Of a DNA stretch of 64,000 nt, positions 59,166-64,000 are shown piece by piece. The number at the start of each line of letters is the position of its first letter. The stretch's first letter is position 1. The notes beneath the pieces were generated by a model, which worked only from the letters and a program-made list of their open reading frames with translations, was not told the DNA's origin and searched no databases. Origin of the DNA: an uncultured Lachnospiraceae bacterium (GTDB lineage: Bacteria > Bacillota > Clostridia > Lachnospirales > Lachnospiraceae); assembly GCA_950097145.1 (NCBI GenBank), contig CATNCF010000009.1, positions 16,931-80,930 on the forward strand, written 5' to 3'. The position numbers were made by a program, and so were the translations under genes.

Positions 59166-60464
59166 TCATGCGAGAGTGGTAACTTTAGCATTTCTGTCTT
59201 TGATGATTTTTTGTTTTTTCGCAAGGTTTGATGTATCATAAGTATAATATTTTTCGTTCACTTCGGGAGTGTGGCCGAGCATACTTGCCACCATAGTTAC
59301 TGGAACGCCGTTTCGTCTTAAGTTGGAATTGATTATCTTTCTCAATGCAGTAATTCCACCGCCATGTATACCAAGATAATTTGTTAATCTTTTTGCACAA
59401 TCGCTGATTCGCTGCCCATTGATATATCCCCCTTTGCCATCTGTAAAAATAAATTCGCTGGCACATCCAGATTCTTCTTGAACCTTTCGGATTCTTTCAA
59501 GGAGGGCTGCTATTTCATCACATATAGGGAACTGCCTTGATTTCTTTGTCTTTGTTGTATCAAGATAAAATTCATTCTTAAGGCGGTTATGCTTTATGGA
59601 GTTATGTATCAGGATGTAGACTTCATGGATATCATCCCATTTTAATGCGGCAATTTCGCCAACCCTCATGCCTGTCAGCATAGCCATCTCAACGCCATAG
59701 CGGGGGATGAACATAGGTCTGTCACTGTACAGTTCTTCCAATCCTTTTTTAATCATCAAAAGTTCATTGTCATTGAAGAATTGTTCTTCAGTGGCTTTTG
59801 TTTTTTCTATACAGTGTTTGCTGAACTGCTTTAATTCGAGGAATTCAACCGGGTTATCCGTTATAATTTTTTCAATACGGGCATATTTCACAGTATTGCG
59901 GATGTAACTGAACATTTTCTTGCAGGATTCGCGGCATAGCCCTAAACGCTGGATTGTCTCTAACATGAATTTACGGATAGTGTTTTCATTGATTTCATTC
60001 ATTGCCAGATTTTCAAAATCAGAATCTTGGAAGAATCTTACATAATCCGAATCATACCGTAAAATCGAATTGTCGCTAAGTTCCAGATTTTTTATCGCCC
60101 GCCATTCCCGATATACCTGCTTAAATGTGGGGACGATAACGGTTTTATCTTCATGGATATAATAATCAATGATAGCGTTTATTAACTTTTCTTCACTTAC
60201 TTTGCTTATCAACCTCCCATATGGCGGCTTGGTATTTTCTTTTGGCAGATAGCTGTTCCAGTTGCCATTTTTGCCTTGCCAGTATTTGAATTTCTGTTTG
60301 TGGATTTCTAAAATTTCTGTTTTGTTCATATCAATCATTTTCTGAACATATGCTATATTTATTTTACCATTTTCCATATCACAGAGCAAGGCTTTTACTT
60401 GGCTAATTTGTACTTGGAGGGTGTGGTTCAGTATTTGCATTTCACACATATCAAGTTTTTTCAT
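59166..60464 (-). CDS. int: Tyrosine recombinase (integrase) of an integrative element
   Basis: A 432-residue phage-type integrase. N-terminal arm-binding-like region (about 1-110), SAM-like core-binding domain (about 110-205), catalytic domain (about 225-425). Box I Arg lies in LTGMRVGEIAALKWDD, the Lys beta hairpin around TTKTKKSRQFPI, box II in GITALRKIINSN and the HxxxxxxxYY end in MLGHTPEVNEKYYTYD (nucleophile Tyr). The usual His of the HxxR triad position reads Thr (TALR). The start at 60464 follows AAGGAGG. The gene points toward the tRNA, as in many ICEs and prophages. Confidence 0.9.
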   Translation of the reverse strand: MKKLDMCEMQILNHTLQVQISQVKALLCDMENGKINIAYVQKMIDMNKTEILEIHKQKFKYWQGKNGNWNSYLPKENTKPPYGRLISKVSEEKLINAIIDYYIHEDKTVIVPTFKQVYREWRAIKNLELSDNSILRYDSDYVRFFQDSDFENLAMNEINENTIRKFMLETIQRLGLCRESCKKMFSYIRNTVKYARIEKIITDNPVEFLELKQFSKHCIEKTKATEEQFFNDNELLMIKKGLEELYSDRPMFIPRYGVEMAMLTGMRVGEIAALKWDDIHEVYILIHNSIKHNRLKNEFYLDTTKTKKSRQFPICDEIAALLERIRKVQEESGCASEFIFTDGKGGYINGQRISDCAKRLTNYLGIHGGGITALRKIINSNLRRNGVPVTMVASMLGHTPEVNEKYYTYDTSNLAKKQKIIKDRNAKVTTLA

Positions 60465-61112
60465 ATGAATCACATCCTCCTTCCCCAAAATTTAATTGCT
60501 GTGCGTTCTAATTTACATGTATCAGATATGTTGCTGGCTGGTTTTTGCTATTATCAGGTAATCGGTGTTTGTTTGAATGAACGAACCTGTTTCTGTGTCT
60601 TTCTTTAAATTGTAGATGCCGACATTCTTTTTTCCTCCAATCTGAAATTTTTTAAAATGTTAAAATTCAGATTGGAAAGGCGGCGAACGGCAGCCAACAG
60701 CGGAAACAGCCCTGCGGCACATTCCGATAAAAGACGACAAAAGAAAAACCGCAAAGGCTCTATGTCCTCTACGGTTATAAGTAATCTCAATTCTGTTAAG
60801 CGGAGATTCTACTTCTGGTTTCATGGTGAGAAGCAGCGTTGCGTGGGCAGGGATTTTTTTAACTGGCTTCCTGGCATTCTCCGATATGCTATGTATAAAC
60901 CAACTCTGTGTTGCATGAGCAGATAAATAACTGCCCGAAAAAAGAACATAAAAAAATCCCTCCAAACTCTAAAACAGGTCTGGAGAGTGTCTGTTAAGTT
61001 TTTTGGGCATAGCAAAATCGCCCGCCACACGCCGTTTTTTTATTTGGTGGGCGGTTGCTTTAAAACCTTATAAAATGAAAGAGAACCGACAGACTATGAT
61101 ATTAACTCACAT
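60465..61112. other. Stretch without a confident gene inside the mobile element
   Basis: Overlapping frames exist on both strands near 60605-61030, but none has a good ribosome binding site or recognisable motifs, so I call no gene. Visible structure: an inverted repeat (TCCAATCTGAA near 60636 with TTCAGATTGGA near 60667) and a GC-rich hairpin at about 61020-61053 with a T-run in its loop. No excisionase gene was found. Confidence 0.5.
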
Positions 61113-61114
61113 GT

Positions 61115-61170
61115 TTATCGGCTCTGCATCTATGTGTCTGGCTCTTTAATAACCGCTATTTCAAATTTTT
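61115..61170 (-). pseudogene. Remnant of a KTR zinc-ribbon gene 3' end
   Basis: The 40 or so bases from 61115 match the end of the intact KTR gene at 61950-61990. Read on the minus strand it gives VIKEPDT, a stop, then MQSR and a stop, which parallels VIRKPDAKTQSR of the intact copy. The similarity continues about 35 bases beyond the stop in both copies (61081-61114 and 61918-61949). It is interrupted and lacks the Cys motifs. Confidence 0.6.
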
Positions 61171-61230
61171 TGCTTTTCAAGATTGCTCATTTACCTTTTG
61201 GCATATTACTTCATTTCTTGACTTATAATT

Positions 61231-61713
61231 TTATAAGAGTTTACTATCTAAAGCTCGTAAATTTATGACAGAGACTATTTCCTGTTGTATTCTTTCAACT
61301 TCATCAATTCTAACTCTGCCAATACAGTTTCTTTCCATTTTATAATCTATATCTGGAAATAATTTTTCCAGCAAATTATTTATTTCTGGAGATGCCCCCA
61401 TTGAAGCTATCACAAGTGATGTCATATCATATTGTTCCAGTATATCTCTTAATTCGTTTTCTGGAACTTTTGATAATTGTTCAAAATCAGTTATTTTTTT
61501 AGTCGGTATATTCGGCTCTAAAATATCATTTATTGTAATTCCGTAAAGCTTAGATATTTTTAACAGAACCTCTAAATCTGGAATAGCTGCTCCCGTTTCC
61601 CATTTTGAAACAGCTTGTCTGGATATATCCAACCTTTTTGCTAATTCGTCTTGTGTGTAGTTATGTTTTTTTCGCAGTAATTGCAAATATTTTGAAATGA
61701 TGTTTGTATTCAT
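61231..61713 (-). CDS. XRE-family helix-turn-helix regulator on the mobile element
   Basis: A 160-residue protein. HTH_XRE domain (about 5-62: YLQLLRKKHNYTQDELAKRL, then ISRQAVSKWETGAAIPDLE), then a C-terminal region of unknown type with a helical repeat (about 80-155). The start at 61713 follows AAGGAGGGAATTTTT. It lies between the KTR remnant and the intact KTR gene, all on the same strand. It may control the element or its cargo. Confidence 0.87.
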   Translation of the reverse strand: MNTNIISKYLQLLRKKHNYTQDELAKRLDISRQAVSKWETGAAIPDLEVLLKISKLYGITINDILEPNIPTKKITDFEQLSKVPENELRDILEQYDMTSLVIASMGASPEINNLLEKLFPDIDYKMERNCIGRVRIDEVERIQQEIVSVINLRALDSKLL

Positions 61714-61949
61714 AAAAATTCCCTCCTTTTTTCTATTATAAAATGACCTTATAGAAAAATAAAGAGCTTGAAAAGTGCCAAAAAGCAATTAGCGGTTGCT
61801 GTCATTTACCTTATTTCGATGGATGTCTTATCTGTATTCGTTGTATCGCAGACTTTCTAGTATTGTAAGATAAAGCAGTAAAATGAAAAATCTTGACTGT
61901 CTGCGTAAGCAAAAACAGAGCCAACAAACTGTGAGTTTATTTCACAAGT

Positions 61950-62138
61950 TCATCGGCTCTGCGTCTTTGCGTCTGGCTTTCTGATAACAGACATATTCAT
62001 TTGTCGGACATTTATAAGAGTTTCCTGCTTACATTTTGGGCAAAATAAAGGAAATTTCTCAAGTACCGTATCTTCACGCAATTTCAATCTCGTCTTGTTT
62101 CCGCATACAGGACACAATAGCCACTTTTCCTGCTTCAT
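61950..62138 (-). CDS. Cysteine-rich KTR-domain protein
   Basis: A 62-residue zinc-ribbon-like protein. CPVCGNKTR (about 9-17) and FCPKCKQET (about 32-40) supply four zinc-ligand cysteines, with the KTR motif between. The ending VIRKPDAKTQSR is typical. These small proteins are frequent cargo of conjugative elements in gut Firmicutes; the function is unknown. The start overlaps the MFS gene stop by four bases (ATGA). Confidence 0.9.
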   Translation of the reverse strand: MKQEKWLLCPVCGNKTRLKLREDTVLEKFPLFCPKCKQETLINVRQMNMSVIRKPDAKTQSR

Positions 62139-63388
62139 GCTGACACCTCCTGCTGTTCCTTTTCCATATTCTTAAAGAAGTTCATTGCAGATAATCCTAC
62201 AATGCAAACTATGATGCCAGTCGGGATTAAGACAAAATATACGGCACTGTAAAATCTGTCAAACAAAAAACCGTACACGATTTGTCCTATGGGCTGGACG
62301 CACAAAGTAACCGTTGATGTATAAGCCATCACTTTTCCTATGAAATGATTTGGCGTCCTCTGCTGTATGAGGGAAACAGCGAAAATAGAAAATATACTGA
62401 TAACAGTCTGCATACCGCAAAATGATACAACCGTAACGCCATACTTTATCATGGCATTCACTGGCAAAAGGAAAACAATACCGGCAGGGATAATGAAAAT
62501 ACCAAGAGTTGCAAGCAGGACAGATAATTTATGTATTTTCAATTTCTCTGCCAAAACTCCTGCGGCAATGCTCCCCAAAATTGTAGCGACTGCCAGCGCA
62601 CTTTCCGCAGCCCCATAATACTTTGCACTAAATCCAAGGACAGTCCGCACAAGAAACGGAAGTCCGACTATGGTAATGCCCATCACAAAAAACCTAGAAA
62701 ATGCCGTTAAGAGCAGCATCTTTGATATACTGGTCTGTTCTTTTGAAATATACCACATACTTGATAAAAAATCCTGCTTAATAACCTGAAGCACACCGCC
62801 TTGACTTTGAGTACGCTGATAGCTCAATTTTATAAAACATTCAAACAAGGCAGTAATAAAAAAACAGACAACGCTTGCATACATTACGGGTTTTAGCCCA
62901 AGCATGGCATATAATACGCCGCCCAACATAGGGGCAATCAGATAGGATAAGGATGCCACTTGATTTACAACGGCATTTCCTTTCATAATATTGTCGCCTT
63001 GTAACATGATAGGAATACACGCTTGAACAGTAGGCGTTTCAAACGCGCCCAAAATAGAAAGTATAATAAGCAACGTACTGATTACGGCAATGGCATTGCT
63101 TTCCGACAGGAATAGTGCCGCACATAAAACGGATACGCCAGTCAATGCGTCTAACGCCACCATAATATTCCGTCTGTCTTCCCTGTCCGCCAAGATACCG
63201 CCAAGCGGTGACAAAAGAATGGTCGGGATTGTAGCAGCAGACAATATCCCTGCAAATATGGCTGCCGAACCAGTCACTTCCAGTACATACATGGACAGTG
63301 CCAATTTCAATATGAAATTTCCAAACAATGAGGTTAGCTGCCCTAAAATAAGGAGCGTGAAATTTTTTGTAAATAATTTTTCCGTCAT
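62135..63388 (-). CDS. MFS efflux transporter (Mef/MFS_3-like)
   Basis: A 417-residue membrane protein with 12 helices. The start (KLFTKNFTLLILGQLTSLFGNFI) and the loop 2-3 motif GGILADREDRRNIMVALD are characteristic of the Mef/enterobactin-exporter branch (MFS_3) of drug exporters. The substrate is unknown; macrolide-type resistance is not established from this sequence. It is translationally coupled to a TetR regulator upstream (4-base overlap) and the KTR gene downstream, forming one three-gene unit. Confidence 0.87.
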   Translation of the reverse strand: MTEKLFTKNFTLLILGQLTSLFGNFILKLALSMYVLEVTGSAAIFAGILSAATIPTILLSPLGGILADREDRRNIMVALDALTGVSVLCAALFLSESNAIAVISTLLIILSILGAFETPTVQACIPIMLQGDNIMKGNAVVNQVASLSYLIAPMLGGVLYAMLGLKPVMYASVVCFFITALFECFIKLSYQRTQSQGGVLQVIKQDFLSSMWYISKEQTSISKMLLLTAFSRFFVMGITIVGLPFLVRTVLGFSAKYYGAAESALAVATILGSIAAGVLAEKLKIHKLSVLLATLGIFIIPAGIVFLLPVNAMIKYGVTVVSFCGMQTVISIFSIFAVSLIQQRTPNHFIGKVMAYTSTVTLCVQPIGQIVYGFLFDRFYSAVYFVLIPTGIIVCIVGLSAMNFFKNMEKEQQEVSA

Positions 63389-64000
63389 GGCTGATTCCCT
63401 CCTTTTTCCTTACTTTTTCCTGCATTTTCTGGCATAGAAGTATGCCCGCAGGGTGTTTCCGTAATATCAGTAATAAATTTTTCTGTAAAGGTTGTCGTAT
63501 CATCATCATAAAGCGGCAGTCCCATATGGGCTAATACTTCCTTCACAAAATGATATTTATGATACAGTTCTTCCTCTGTTGCAGGGAATACCGAGGGCAT
63601 GAGCCAGAAGTTGATAAGCGGCAAAAGTTCGGAAAGCTCCTTTATGTATTCCGTCTTGATGGAACCGTCCTTTTTTCCCTCCTCCAGCAATTCCAACCAC
63701 AAGGGGGTTAATACACGCCTGTTTTCTGCAACTGCCGCCGCTAAAATGTGCGGGTCTTTCAAAATCGGGACTGCCTGCATATTTATCTGGTTTCGTTCAG
63801 CGTCCGACTGATTCAGTGTAAGCAACAGCCTGATTTTTTGCAGACCGTTCAAGTCATCCCTCCCCTTGACTGTTTCAAATGGGTTGTCCTCGAAAAACAT
63901 TTGATTGCCTAATGCGTACATTACTTCCTCTTTGCTTTGGAAACAACGGTAAAACATTCCTTTTGCTCCGCCTACCATGTCCATAATATCGGAAATTGAA
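63385..64000 (-). CDS. TetR/AcrR-family regulator, 5' end outside the window
   Basis: At least 205 residues; the frame stays open to the window edge (SISDIMDMVGGAKGMFYRCF is the second half of a TetR helix-turn-helix). An in-frame ATG at 63984 is therefore not the start. The ligand-binding domain follows (QKIRLLLTLNQSDAERNQIN). Located directly before and overlapping the MFS pump, it is presumably its local repressor. Confidence 0.88.
   Translation of the reverse strand, partial: SISDIMDMVGGAKGMFYRCFQSKEEVMYALGNQMFFEDNPFETVKGRDDLNGLQKIRLLLTLNQSDAERNQINMQAVPILKDPHILAAAVAENRRVLTPLWLELLEEGKKDGSIKTEYIKELSELLPLINFWLMPSVFPATEEELYHKYHFVKEVLAHMGLPLYDDDTTTFTEKFITDITETPCGHTSMPENAGKSKEKGGNQP

Noticed and set aside
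60605..61030. Overlapping frames on both strands upstream of the integrase
   Set aside because: Some look protein-like, but none has a binding site or motif and they contradict each other; left as unassigned.

Overview
The window looks like the chromosome of a spore-forming, probably motile gut Firmicute of the Lachnospiraceae type. The evidence is a SpoIIE/YabP/YabQ/dipicolinate-synthase/CotS sporulation gene set, the classic spoIIE-tilS-hpt-ftsH order, a chemoreceptor, low-to-mid GC, strong AGGAGG ribosome binding sites, and host-glycan or plant-fibre enzymes (GH43, GH13). The genus is an inference; nothing here fixes it. Most genes sit in tightly packed minus-strand operons.

Layout. 1-4.8 kb: a cut-off unknown gene, a NimA-like flavin protein, and a ROK regulator divergent from a sugar dehydrogenase and a GPH sugar symporter, with two copies of a 12-bp palindrome in the shared intergenic region. 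4.8-7.3 kb: a 38-codon holin-like toxin gene with a convergent antisense-RNA promoter (a complete-looking type I toxin-antitoxin locus), then a MarR-MATE efflux operon whose consensus promoter lies within a long inverted repeat. 7.3-10.5 kb: tcdA, larE, a DUF3783 protein, a LiaF-like membrane protein and a LytTR regulator. 10.6-13.9 kb: dpaAB behind a sigma-K-like promoter, a DUF3006-like small protein, a degenerate sigma-70-like protein and an orphan HicB antitoxin. 13.9-16.5 kb: an unusual operon of a LytTR response regulator, a protein with flagellar-cap-like (FliD) features and two unknown proteins. 16.7-19.1 kb: an AT-rich pair (AAA ATPase plus a putative PD-(D/E)xK nuclease) beside tRNA-Tyr, whose 3' end is repeated in tandem; this is the best candidate for an undescribed defence-like system.

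19.2-29.4 kb: GH13 amylase, a candidate C-rich small RNA, then ftsH, hpt, tilS and spoIIE (spoIIE with a 21-bp-spaced Spo0A-type promoter), divIC, yabQ, yabP, an S4 protein and HU. 29.6-32.6 kb: a sugar-binding lipoprotein paired with a chemoreceptor. 32.7-41.2 kb: phosphoglucomutase, a nested inverted-repeat element, an Asn-rich PEGA lipoprotein, a CotS-like kinase, cca, yqeY, an NlpC/P60 hydrolase and hpf. 41.3-47.4 kb: a FabG-like reductase, an XRE regulator, greA, and a YfhO/GtrA/GT2 three-component glycosylation set. 47.4-57 kb: two two-component systems, RNase H, a LytTR regulator with a Spo0A-box promoter, and a large secreted GH43/LamG/leucine-rich protein. 57-59 kb: a MarR-citrate synthase operon and tRNA-Pro.

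59.1-64 kb: the start of an integrated mobile element. A tyrosine recombinase lies against the tRNA-Pro 3' end, with a tandem 10-bp repeat between them, followed by XRE, KTR zinc-ribbon, MFS efflux and TetR cargo. The element runs off the right edge of the window.

Start codons were moved inward from the longest reading frame wherever a clear ribosome binding site supported a downstream start. No database search was possible, so family assignments rest on motif recognition.
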